This document shows positions 43,512 through 52,092 of a DNA stretch of 64,000 bases, one piece after another. Position 1 is the first letter of the stretch. Every line of letters starts with the position of its first letter. The notes below the pieces were generated by a model. The model worked only from the letters and a program-made list of their open reading frames with translations, made no database searches and was not told the origin of the DNA. A program made the translations under genes and the position numbers. Where the stretch lies: the NCBI RefSeq assembly GCF_001468125.1, contig NZ_LNYT01000001.1:1-64000 (forward strand). The letters run 5' to 3'. The DNA is from Legionella rubrilucens (GTDB lineage: Bacteria; Pseudomonadota; Gammaproteobacteria; Legionellales; Legionellaceae).

Positions 43512-44126
43512 ATGTACTACTTTAGTGATTATTTGCAGTTCATTTTTCCTTTCTTTACACTGATGCTTTTAGTCATCGGCTTAACCACTCAACACCGCAA
43601 TTCGCTTCTCGCAGCCTTGTGGTTAAGTCTGATTGCTACAATCCTGCATTATCAAACGGCAAGAGGAGAAATTCTGGGCAGCTATTTTGATTACAAACAA
43701 GCCGCCATTTACACCGTCAATCTGCTTGTTCTACTCATTTCATCCATTTATCTGGTGGCCGCCTCCATTAGGGCAAGCGCCAGAAAGGTTTTACGTTTCG
43801 CAACCAGTCTTTTCTTTGCCTGTTTTGTAACCGGCGCCCTGTTATTACTGGTTAACATCTGGGTCAATGCTCACTTTTTAAGTGATCGGATGCCCAATAC
43901 CCCCATTTTGCAGGTGGCCGCATTTAAAAAGATGGACTATTGCGATTACCGTTATGTTTTCTACAAAGTCAGCCAGGAAGGAAAAATCAGTTACATGTGT
44001 CCCAATCATTATGGTCTCGTGCCTTCTGAAGGCAGCCTGGATGCTGCTCCGCAGTTTGTGATTAAACAGTTGCCTCCACAATTGCAAATTAAGTTTAAAC
44101 AGGATACCTTGGAAGGCAACAGTTAA
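43512..44126 (+). CDS. lssZ: LssZ-like membrane protein of the lss locus
   Basis: A 204-residue protein with four predicted transmembrane helices (about 8-27, 30-48, 60-85, 93-118), then a soluble C-terminal domain of 85 residues with CDYRYVFYKVSQEGKISYMCPNHYG, including two cysteines. I recognise it by position between lssY and the downstream lss genes and by its length; no general family is evident. It is annotated as a type I secretion protein in Legionella on locus grounds only, and no role is known to me. A weak GGGC site stands near the ATG. The gap from lssY is about 100 bases, so it may have its own promoter. Confidence 0.7.
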   Translation: MYYFSDYLQFIFPFFTLMLLVIGLTTQHRNSLLAALWLSLIATILHYQTARGEILGSYFDYKQAAIYTVNLLVLLISSIYLVAASIRASARKVLRFATSLFFACFVTGALLLLVNIWVNAHFLSDRMPNTPILQVAAFKKMDYCDYRYVFYKVSQEGKISYMCPNHYGLVPSEGSLDAAPQFVIKQLPPQLQIKFKQDTLEGNS

Positions 44127-44230
44127 TGGTAAAAACACAGCAGCAAGGCAGAGAGGCATTAAATTTTGCAAAGTGGTTAAGTTGTTCCATTTTGTGTTTA
44201 TTTTGATAACATGATGAAAATGTTTATGCT

Positions 44231-44941
44231 ATGACTATTATGCGCATTCTATTTTTTACTGTTTTATATTTGGTTTGCAGTATGCCCCAGGCGATGGCTC
44301 CCAAACTGAATTGGGATAAAGCGGTCGACAATGCCATCATTCGTTACGGTTTACGCACCGAACCCGAATTAAAACGCTTTTTTGCCAAAGCTCAGGTTGC
44401 CTATCCCCCAAAGGAAGTGGCATTACTCGCTTTTAAAAAAGAACGGCGCATTGAACTCTGGGCAAAGAACGATAATCAGACATGGCGCTACATCCACACC
44501 TACCCGTTAACAGCCTTCAGCGGACGTTTAGGACCTAAACTGAAAGAACGTGATGGCCAAATTCCTGAAGGCATTTACCGTCTGGTGACATTTAATCCAT
44601 TCAGCAGCATGCATTTATCCATGATGATTGATTATCCTAACAATTTTGATCGTCTGCAGGCGATTAAAGACGGCCGACGCCGGCTGGGAAATAACATCTT
44701 TCTGCATGGCAAGTCGATGTCAGTAGGCTGCCTGGCCATCGGCGATCGCCCTATTGATCAACTGTTCCTGCTGGCCAGACGAGTGGGGCTAAGTCATATC
44801 AAGGTTATTATAGCTCCCAATGACTTGCGCAAAGACAAGCCTGCCACATCCAATTTTGCTCAGCCTCGATGGCTGCCTGAGCTGTACAAGCAAATTGAGG
44901 CCGCTCTTAAACCGTTTGAAACAGGAAAGAAAATTTCCTAA
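44231..44941 (+). CDS. Exported YafK-like L,D-transpeptidase-fold protein
   Basis: A 236-residue protein with a signal peptide (MRILFFTVLYLVCSMPQAMA after a possible three-residue lead). A helical segment (about 25-60) precedes the YkuD/YafK-type catalytic domain (about 60-205): VALLAFKKERRIELWAK, TAFSGRLGPKLKERDGQIPEGIY, and NNIFLHGKSMSVGCLAIGD with the His and the nucleophile Cys. YafK/DpaA-type proteins release Braun-type lipoprotein from peptidoglycan, while others crosslink it, and I cannot tell which. In the described lssXYZABD order this position corresponds to lssA, but I do not know that the proteins match, so no symbol is given. Starts at 44231 and 44240 are both possible; neither has a strong ribosome site. 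It is followed by opposite-strand accessory genes. Confidence 0.75.
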   Translation: MTIMRILFFTVLYLVCSMPQAMAPKLNWDKAVDNAIIRYGLRTEPELKRFFAKAQVAYPPKEVALLAFKKERRIELWAKNDNQTWRYIHTYPLTAFSGRLGPKLKERDGQIPEGIYRLVTFNPFSSMHLSMMIDYPNNFDRLQAIKDGRRRLGNNIFLHGKSMSVGCLAIGDRPIDQLFLLARRVGLSHIKVIIAPNDLRKDKPATSNFAQPRWLPELYKQIEAALKPFETGKKIS

Positions 44942-44958
44942 GTTCTACCGTTTGCAAT

Positions 44959-44994
44959 GGCAACCTGTTGCCTTCCTGAATGGAAGCGGTTGCC
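44959..44994. repeat. Compound inverted repeat between convergent genes
   Basis: GGCAACC (44959-44965) pairs with GGTTGCC (44988-44994), and an inner CTTCC-TGAAT-GGAAG stem lies between them. GGCAAC-CT-GTTGCC also forms an alternative compact palindrome. It lies 18 bases past the stop of the L,D-transpeptidase-fold gene, where the opposite-strand insert begins. No T-run follows, so a Rho-independent terminator is not certain. Confidence 0.5.
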
Positions 44995-45018
44995 TGCTGG
45001 CCATTGATTAGAGAATCA

Positions 45019-45492
45019 TCAATAGTTTCCTGGATTTTTCGACGAAGACAGTGAGGATGTCGGTGTATGGGTTTTTTTAAAAATCAAATCACTCAATTGC
45101 TTGCTGAGCTTCTCCCGGATGACCTGCCTGGTTTCTGGCAAAAGAAACGTGATTGAATCAAACAGGGGTTTGTAATTATCATATTCATCGCTCAGTGTTT
45201 TGGTACAAAATCCATTGATCTCGCATAAATAGCCATGGATATACTGAATAGTCGTATCATTCTCCATCAACGGAAAATGACTGGAAAACGCCTTTTTGAA
45301 TTCATCCGGCTCGTCATGGGTGGCTTTTAGTAATAACAGCGTAAAGGCGTCTAAACGATGCTGCCTTTCTTTCTCATCAGCGGTCTGATTAGCTATGGCG
45401 TCATAGACTTTGTCGATAAATTCTGCCACTTTTCCAAGATACTCATCCATCTTATGCTGATACGGTTGCACTTCTTGTTTACGAAAACTCAT
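45019..45492 (-). CDS. Uncharacterised 157-residue helical protein paired with the large P-loop gene
   Basis: I do not recognise a family. The protein is acidic, highly charged and predicted almost all helical up to residue about 138: MDEYLGKVAEFIDKVYDAIANQ, RLDAFTLLLLKATHDEPDEFKKAF, LFDSITFLLPETRQVIREKLSKQLSDLI. The last 20 residues (KKTHTPTSSLSSSKNPGNY) are polar, Ser/Thr-rich and unstructured, which resembles Dot/Icm export tails in a general way. No signal peptide or membrane segment is seen. The ATG at 45492 follows GGAGAGGGAG; a TTG four codons upstream is the longer option. It lies 54 bases after the 1,413-residue gene on the same strand, so it could be its partner, immunity-like factor or a second effector. 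Confidence 0.7.
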   Translation of the reverse strand: MSFRKQEVQPYQHKMDEYLGKVAEFIDKVYDAIANQTADEKERQHRLDAFTLLLLKATHDEPDEFKKAFSSHFPLMENDTTIQYIHGYLCEINGFCTKTLSDEYDNYKPLFDSITFLLPETRQVIREKLSKQLSDLIFKKTHTPTSSLSSSKNPGNY

Positions 45493-45546
45493 CTCCCTCT
45501 CCAAATGCCATTTTGAAACATTATATCGGTATGAACCAGTCAGAGC

Positions 45547-48500
45547 CTAATTTACTCCAGGATTCATGGTCCCCTGATTGGGAGACTGTATTGCTGCTAT
45601 CTTTTTATCAAGATAACGCATGACCACCTCATCAATATCAGTATGCAACAGGCATTCTTCCCTGAGTTTTTTAAGGCTGCCGTGTTCTCCATATAAGATT
45701 AGCTGATTTAATAAGGGTGTATCCGAACTCTTCTCCATCAGTTTGATTTTAACCACGAGGGGATTCACAATGTCCATGACGATAACGCCGTTTTTCTTTT
45801 CAACAATGATACAGGGTTTGTTTTCCTCGCCATTGATAACGATCTTGAAACCGCGATCCATCGTGGCAAATAAAGAATCAATCTTGAACGAAGGAGCCTC
45901 CATTTTTCGAATGAATAAGCTGTCGGTGCCTTTTGCTTCGCTGTTTAAACGCGATTTATTAAAAAAAGATGCCATTGCCATTAGTGCCCCGCTGGTATGG
46001 CTGATGGTTAAGGTTTTTTGATTGTTCATGGTATTAAGGGTAGCAATGAGCGGCGGGGTTTGTCCTTTGGGAATATTGGTATTATAAAGCTTGATGATGG
46101 TATTTTCCGGACAGTACGCAATTAAATTGATGCTGGCTGTTTTGTGCATATCAAGCAGGCTGGTGGTATTCACGTGCCGGCCTTTATCAGCCGATCCGGC
46201 GTCTTCCTGGATTGCGCGGGCATAACACCGTTTGACCACTTCATCCACATTGTCAAGGCAGGCGCATACGATGACGGAATTACTGTTTTTTTCCACCAGT
46301 TCCCGATGGAACGATTTGTAGGTTACTCCATCGACAATGACATTTGGCCTTTCTTCTTTTTTCGCTTTCAAACGAGCCTCGACCAGTTCACCGACTAAAT
46401 AGGCACTGTCTTGTGTACGAATAAAGACCTGATCTGTTTCCCTCTGCTCGAAGACCTGGGTATTGGGTTTACAGATTCCACGATAATCATCGGTGGCTAA
46501 AGAAACATACTTCACTTTATCGGCTTCAGAGACATATTGACGGGAAATAGTACTTTTACCGCTTGCAGCAGGGCCTAAGAAAACAAGGTCCTGATTATCC
46601 TTCAGTTTATAAACCGGCTTTTTAGCGAGCTTGGCTTTCGCTGCCAGATTGTCCATGTGGTTATCCAGGAAATCAGACATCCATTGATGGACGACCTGTT
46701 TGCGTATTTTGTTTCTTTCTATCGCCATACAGGCTTCAAACTTTTCACGGTAATTGTCAAAACCCTCTTCAAGATGAGGGTACAGGGTCATCATTTTTAA
46801 ACGTGCCCGGCTTAAGCAAAGATCATAGACGCCAGTGGTATCATAAGGCGTAAATACTTCATAACCCTTCTTCCATTGCTGGTTTAATTGTGAAAACGCC
46901 TCGCTAACGATAAATTCCTCATCCTGACACAGCATCTGAGCGCATTCATTGACCTTTTCAATATCAATTTGATAATCGGTAATCAGGCGCGCCGCCACGT
47001 GCAGCAAAAACGCCGTGTGGACAGTCGGCACCAGAACATCCGTCAGCCACCCCTCCTGAGCAATATCAGCCTGGGCTAATTGCTGGTGAATGTCTCCCTC
47101 CATAAACCCTGGCTGTAAAATGCGATTAAACTCTTCCTGTAATTTTCTTTCTTTTTTAGTCCATTGAGTAAAGCCTTTCAGCGTCAGAATGTGTCTCATG
47201 TTGTAATGAGCCAGCGCGGCCTCTCTTTCTTTTTCCAGTTCAATCACGCCGCGGGGAAAAGGATCCTGATTGAATTTCAATTCAAAGACGGGGGAGGACA
47301 CCAACCGTGTTTCGGTCTGCAGGGTTTGCATCTTCAATTTTTTATGGCCATTCTCGATGACACGCTCAATTCGAATGGCGCCTAACCGGGTAAACCGTTC
47401 TGCAGACTGCTGTCCCGTGTCTTTCTGATGAGCACGAAGAATATCAATGAAAGACTGACGTCTGTATAAATGCCCTGTCGGCAGGTGAGTTGGGGCATCT
47501 GGCGCCGGCAATTTCAAGGAGGCTTTGTACTCTAAATCGGCATTATGCTTTTGATTGTAAAAATCAAGGCAGGCTGCCAGTACTTTTTGGGAAAAATCGC
47601 TTACGCCTTCGATTTCACCATTTAAATTGCCAGGAATAACATCAAGTATAACGTTGTTTTTATCGTACATAACCGTCATGACATAGTCATTGGGGGTAAT
47701 GTGGGTATAAGCAATCTCACTTAATTTATTTTTACCGAAAGGGTCTACAAATGATTGCGTATGGAATGCGGGTTTGCCGCGTAAGATATATAGAATTTTG
47801 ACGTCTTTTTTCCCGCCAAAATCGATGGCAATATTAAATTTATCCGTCACGGAGCGAGTCCCGTCGACTCCGGTTGCAGCAATTAAGGTGGCCGCGGCAC
47901 CGGAACGCACTTCGTGCTTGTGTAAATTATTTTCCTGCCCGATGAGTAAATGACTATCCGCTGAATATTCCCCTTCGCGTGTCATTTTTTTAGCAAATGA
48001 CTTGGTCTCAGCTAAAGAATTGGTTAAATTTCCGCCTCTAAAACTCAGCGGAGCCTGTTGCAGACTTAACTTATCGTTTCGATAACTCTGAATGGCATGA
48101 TAATGGTGAATGTTGGTTTTCAGCCGGGTGGTTATCGTTGCCTTTAATCCATTTCTTAGGGCTATGGCAGGACTTATCAATTCGCCGGCTTCATCCTGTA
48201 ATAGGCTTTGTTCTTTTTTACTGATACTGTCCCTCACTAAAATATAGGTTCTCTCATTGGTGAATGCGTGAACAACATCCACCAAATCAAGGCGTAACGC
48301 TCGGGATGTCATGTTAGCATCCGGGACTATTTGCATCACTTTTTCGCTGGTACTGCAGAACAAAACCCGTTTAACAAACTGCTCAAAATTCCCCGCAGTG
48401 GTCGGCGCAGAGAGTCCTGGTACTGCAATAGGGGTTTTATTGTAGTATTCCTTGATGGTTACCAGGTGTTTTTTCAACTCACTTACTTTCTTATCCAATA

Positions 48501-49788
48501 CGTCATCGAGGGCATTAAGGTCATTGTCCAACGAGGCCACCAACTGAATAATTTCTCTCAGCAGATACCTAACCTGATTGATTTCTTCTTTCAATTCAAG
48601 AGGTATTTCTGGCAGTGACGTGGCTTCCTTGACGTGGCTATCCACTTCGCTCATCAGACGTTGGCAAGCCCCATGAACCAGTAGATCCTTCAATTTATTC
48701 AGATTACCGGGTTGCTCTAGCCATCGATAGAGGGTGAACTTGTACTTTTCATCCTTGACCAGATCGATCGCGGGTAAATAAGACAAAAAGACATCATGAT
48801 TGACTTCTTCACCAGCCAGGTAATGGTATCCTTTGATTTTTAATGTTTCGGTAGAGTGAAGAGCAAGGTCACCGGTATGCCCGCGTTGGGCAGTAATCGC
48901 TAGAATAGCCGGTAACTGAGCGTTCAGTTGCTCCTGAGCGATTTGCTCATCGCAGTCCAATCTCAGCGTTTTTAAAGGAATCGTATCGGTTATTTTTTCC
49001 CCCGAGGGAGAAAGGACCGTATATTGCAGGCTTTGATTTATAACCTCAACGTAGAGAGTATTTCTTTTTAAAGGCGTTTTAGGCTTACTGACCTCGCCCG
49101 AGTAACTGACTGCGTTTAAAAATTCTGCCAGGGTGGTACGGTTTAGTGGGGCAGGCGGAGTAACCCGTTGATCCGTTGGACGGCCTTTATTGTATTCGTA
49201 AGCTATCCTGTCAGTGAACGATATCAGAAATTTATCAAACACTGGATTACTGGCTAGATAATCTAACAATTGCTGATAATCGTCGGTTTTTTTAATTTTG
49301 GAAAAATTCGGGTAATTTTTGCCTAGTTTTTTTTCTTGCAGCACCATGTCCGTTAAAATCGTGTCCAATTCCTCTTCCGTCTTTATTCCTGCGGAAGCGA
49401 GGGTATCCATGGTTAATTGGTTGGAATGCCCGTTGCTGATCCTGAGCGCCAGTTTTTTGGTAAAGAGTGCGTAATCGGCATTGCTGTTCAGTGTATCAAA
49501 CACCGCCTGTAAAATGGCTTCATTGTAAGATTCGACTCCAAGCGTCTTGATGACCTCCTGTTGAATAGCCATGTCATTTTTCTCAGCATCCTGCAAAATA
49601 ACCAGTGCCACTTCAGGAGCAATATTATCCCACTGATAAGCCTTTCCTCCTCTGACTTGCTGGTAAGAGAAACTTGTAGCCGACACCTCAATGGCTTGTC
49701 TTACACTCCGATGAAACTCATACCGAGGTAAATCACTCACCTCCGGCTTGCCAAAGTTGACTCTTTTATTGGAATATAACTTAACCAT
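45547..49788 (-). CDS. Very large protein with a zeta-toxin-like P-loop kinase domain; candidate effector
   Basis: A 1,413-residue protein. Residues 1-1050 match nothing I know; they are soluble, mixed helical with a Lys/Glu-rich coiled stretch around 400-460. A P-loop domain (about 1060-1240) has DLVFLGPAASGKSTISRQY (Walker A, 1072-1080), ATDDYRG at the position of the zeta-toxin acidic/Arg motif, then NVIVDGVTYKSFHRELV and CACLDNVDEVVKRCYAR. This resembles zeta/PezT kinases. A further 170 residues follow. There is no signal peptide or transmembrane segment. Size, isolation, opposite strand and genus suggest a Dot/Icm effector, but this is inference and no E-rich C-terminal block is obvious. 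The ATG at 49788 lacks a good ribosome site; GTG at 49800, with AAGG 4 bases upstream, is a real alternative. Confidence 0.8.
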   Translation of the reverse strand: MVKLYSNKRVNFGKPEVSDLPRYEFHRSVRQAIEVSATSFSYQQVRGGKAYQWDNIAPEVALVILQDAEKNDMAIQQEVIKTLGVESYNEAILQAVFDTLNSNADYALFTKKLALRISNGHSNQLTMDTLASAGIKTEEELDTILTDMVLQEKKLGKNYPNFSKIKKTDDYQQLLDYLASNPVFDKFLISFTDRIAYEYNKGRPTDQRVTPPAPLNRTTLAEFLNAVSYSGEVSKPKTPLKRNTLYVEVINQSLQYTVLSPSGEKITDTIPLKTLRLDCDEQIAQEQLNAQLPAILAITAQRGHTGDLALHSTETLKIKGYHYLAGEEVNHDVFLSYLPAIDLVKDEKYKFTLYRWLEQPGNLNKLKDLLVHGACQRLMSEVDSHVKEATSLPEIPLELKEEINQVRYLLREIIQLVASLDNDLNALDDVLDKKVSELKKHLVTIKEYYNKTPIAVPGLSAPTTAGNFEQFVKRVLFCSTSEKVMQIVPDANMTSRALRLDLVDVVHAFTNERTYILVRDSISKKEQSLLQDEAGELISPAIALRNGLKATITTRLKTNIHHYHAIQSYRNDKLSLQQAPLSFRGGNLTNSLAETKSFAKKMTREGEYSADSHLLIGQENNLHKHEVRSGAAATLIAATGVDGTRSVTDKFNIAIDFGGKKDVKILYILRGKPAFHTQSFVDPFGKNKLSEIAYTHITPNDYVMTVMYDKNNVILDVIPGNLNGEIEGVSDFSQKVLAACLDFYNQKHNADLEYKASLKLPAPDAPTHLPTGHLYRRQSFIDILRAHQKDTGQQSAERFTRLGAIRIERVIENGHKKLKMQTLQTETRLVSSPVFELKFNQDPFPRGVIELEKEREAALAHYNMRHILTLKGFTQWTKKERKLQEEFNRILQPGFMEGDIHQQLAQADIAQEGWLTDVLVPTVHTAFLLHVAARLITDYQIDIEKVNECAQMLCQDEEFIVSEAFSQLNQQWKKGYEVFTPYDTTGVYDLCLSRARLKMMTLYPHLEEGFDNYREKFEACMAIERNKIRKQVVHQWMSDFLDNHMDNLAAKAKLAKKPVYKLKDNQDLVFLGPAASGKSTISRQYVSEADKVKYVSLATDDYRGICKPNTQVFEQRETDQVFIRTQDSAYLVGELVEARLKAKKEERPNVIVDGVTYKSFHRELVEKNSNSVIVCACLDNVDEVVKRCYARAIQEDAGSADKGRHVNTTSLLDMHKTASINLIAYCPENTIIKLYNTNIPKGQTPPLIATLNTMNNQKTLTISHTSGALMAMASFFNKSRLNSEAKGTDSLFIRKMEAPSFKIDSLFATMDRGFKIVINGEENKPCIIVEKKNGVIVMDIVNPLVVKIKLMEKSSDTPLLNQLILYGEHGSLKKLREECLLHTDIDEVVMRYLDKKIAAIQSPNQGTMNPGVN

Positions 49789-49929
49789 ATTGAAAAACAC
49801 CAAGCCTTATTGGCAATGTTTTGATTATATGTAAGGTAAATTAAGGAATAGTTAAGTCTCCGTACGCAGTCTTTATGTTATTGCAGCAAATAAACACTAT
49901 ACTGATAAAAAAATAACCTGTATTTAGGC

Positions 49930-52092
49930 ATGCCTACTTTTCGTCAACAATCCTGGTCTACCATCGATTTTGAATCCCTGCCCCCGCAGGACTCGCTCCT
50001 CGCCTGCCTGGTGCTAATAACCCGCTATTATCAAAATCCCTACTCTGCACAATCCTTAACAGCGAGACTCCCACTGAAAAAAGGCCGCCTGGATGTTAAC
50101 CTCCTGCCGCGTGCAGCGGAGAGAGCGTCTTTAAGCAGTAAGTTGCTGCACGGCGGAATTAATGACTTCAATCATGACGCATTACCCGTGATCCTATTGC
50201 TGGCAAATGAGAAAGCCTGCCTGCTCATCCAGGATGACGCAGGGAAACAAAAGATCATTCATCCTGCCTCTCCCCATGTTTTAGCTGAACCGGAAACCAT
50301 CGCAAACGATTACAGCGGTCAGGCGATTCAGCTTCAACCACGCTATAAATACACCACTCGATCTGAAGAAACACTGGGCAAGCCGCCTAAAAACTGGTTT
50401 TGGAAAGTCATCATTAAATCCATTCCCACCTACTCGGAAGTGCTGGTAGCCTCCCTGCTAATCAATTTATTTGCCCTGGTCATTCCACTGTTTACCATGA
50501 ATGTGTATGACCGGGTCGTACCAAACAATGCCATAGAAACCATGTGGGTGTTAGCCAGCGGCGTGGCTTTGGTCTTTATTTTTGATTTAATTTTCAAAAC
50601 ACTGCGCGCTTATTTCCTTGATTTGGCCAGTAAACGCACGGATGAAGAACTGTCTGCTTCGATATTTGAACAGATATTGGGCATTAACATGATGACCCGC
50701 CCCAAATCGGTCGGCGCTTTGGCCAACACGGTACAATCCTTTGAGGTTTTTCGCGACTTTATTACCTCAAGTACCATCACTGTGCTGATTGATCTGCCTT
50801 TTTCCCTACTGTACATCTTCGTCATTTATTTCATTGCCGGCAATCTCTTTTTAATACCGCTGCTCATTATTCCTCTGATTCTGGCGATTGGAATTGTTCT
50901 CCAGTGGCCATTGATTAAATTAACACGTCAATCTTACCAGTTTGCCGCCGAAAAGCAGGCGACACTGTTTGAATCACTGTCAAACATCGAAGCCATTAAA
51001 ACAACCGGCGCCGAATCCGTTCTGCAATCCCGATGGGAGCAATTAATTCATCTCGCGGCCAAAAACGGCATTCGATTGAGAATGGTATCCAATTCCAGCA
51101 TTAACTTAAGTCTTTTTGCCCAACAGGCCGCAACCATCATTATCATCATTGCCGGCGTGTATGCCATCAGCGAGGGGGAATTAACAACAGGGGCGTTGAT
51201 TGCCTGCACTATCCTCACCGGCCGCGCCCTGGGGCCTATGCCGCAACTGGCCTCCCTGTTGACCCGTTATTATCAATCCGTCAATGCGCTTAAATCCTTA
51301 AACCGGATTATGCAATTGCCCGTTGATGCCGAAGAAACAGTTCGTTATTTAAATCGTCCGGTTTTACAGGGTCACATTGAATTCAAGCAGGTTAGTTTCT
51401 CCTATGACGACACCAATGCCGTGCTCAAACACATCAACTTTAAAATCGTCCCGGGCGAGCGTGTCGCCATCATTGGCCGGGTGGGTTCAGGAAAATCCAC
51501 ATTAGCCCGTTTGATTTTAAAATTGTATCTGCCGACTGAAGGCACCATTTTGCTGGACGGTACGGATTATCGACAAATCAATCCCGACGATTTACGCCAG
51601 CAGATTGGTTATGTCCCTCAGGATGTGTCGCTGTTTTATGGCAGCGTCAGGGAAAATATCATCATTGGCGCACCTTTTATTGATGACGCCGCTCTGATTC
51701 GCGCGGCCAATATCGCGGGGGTCGGTTCCTTTACCAATAAGCACCCGAATGGCTTTGATCGACAGGTGGGTGAAAAAGGCAGCGAATTATCTGGAGGCCA
51801 GCGGCAATCGGTTGCCATTGCCAGGGCCCTGTTACGTGACCCCAACATTTTAATACTCGATGAACCAACCTCGGCCATGGATGACAGCAGTGAGCGCCGC
51901 CTGAAAAAGGAGCTGGATAACCATCTTTCCAAGACCCATACTTTGCTGTTAGTGACCCATAAATTGTCGATGCTTGAACTGGTCAATCGTCTTATTGTAC
52001 TGGACGACGGCTTTATCATCGCGGATGGGCCTAAGGAATCGGTGCTGGCTGCTTTAAAAGCAGGCATGCCCATTGATAAGGGGGGCCAATGA
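49930..52092 (+). CDS. lssB: Type I secretion ABC transporter LssB (LapB-like)
   Basis: A 720-residue export ATPase. The N-terminal C39-peptidase-like domain (about 1-130) has PPQDSLLACLVLITRYY with a cysteine (Cys26) in the catalytic position, as in LapB-type transporters. I cannot judge peptidase activity. The transmembrane domain (about 150-440) includes IPLFTMNVYDRVVPNNAIETMWVL. The nucleotide-binding domain has GRVGSGKSTLARL (Walker A, near 515), ELSGGQRQSVAIARALL (signature, near 618) and ILILDEPTSAMD (Walker B). It exports C-terminally tagged RTX proteins in one step with LssD and a TolC channel. It overlaps lssD by four bases. The gap upstream to the opposite-strand large gene is 141 bases and must hold a promoter. 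Confidence 0.95.
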   Translation: MPTFRQQSWSTIDFESLPPQDSLLACLVLITRYYQNPYSAQSLTARLPLKKGRLDVNLLPRAAERASLSSKLLHGGINDFNHDALPVILLLANEKACLLIQDDAGKQKIIHPASPHVLAEPETIANDYSGQAIQLQPRYKYTTRSEETLGKPPKNWFWKVIIKSIPTYSEVLVASLLINLFALVIPLFTMNVYDRVVPNNAIETMWVLASGVALVFIFDLIFKTLRAYFLDLASKRTDEELSASIFEQILGINMMTRPKSVGALANTVQSFEVFRDFITSSTITVLIDLPFSLLYIFVIYFIAGNLFLIPLLIIPLILAIGIVLQWPLIKLTRQSYQFAAEKQATLFESLSNIEAIKTTGAESVLQSRWEQLIHLAAKNGIRLRMVSNSSINLSLFAQQAATIIIIIAGVYAISEGELTTGALIACTILTGRALGPMPQLASLLTRYYQSVNALKSLNRIMQLPVDAEETVRYLNRPVLQGHIEFKQVSFSYDDTNAVLKHINFKIVPGERVAIIGRVGSGKSTLARLILKLYLPTEGTILLDGTDYRQINPDDLRQQIGYVPQDVSLFYGSVRENIIIGAPFIDDAALIRAANIAGVGSFTNKHPNGFDRQVGEKGSELSGGQRQSVAIARALLRDPNILILDEPTSAMDDSSERRLKKELDNHLSKTHTLLLVTHKLSMLELVNRLIVLDDGFIIADGPKESVLAALKAGMPIDKGGQ

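Noticed and set aside
44127-44230. Sigma-70 promoter (TTGTTC-N17-GATAAC) before the L,D-transpeptidase-fold gene
   Set aside because: The spacing is good but only 3 of 6 and 4 of 6 positions match, which is too weak to list.
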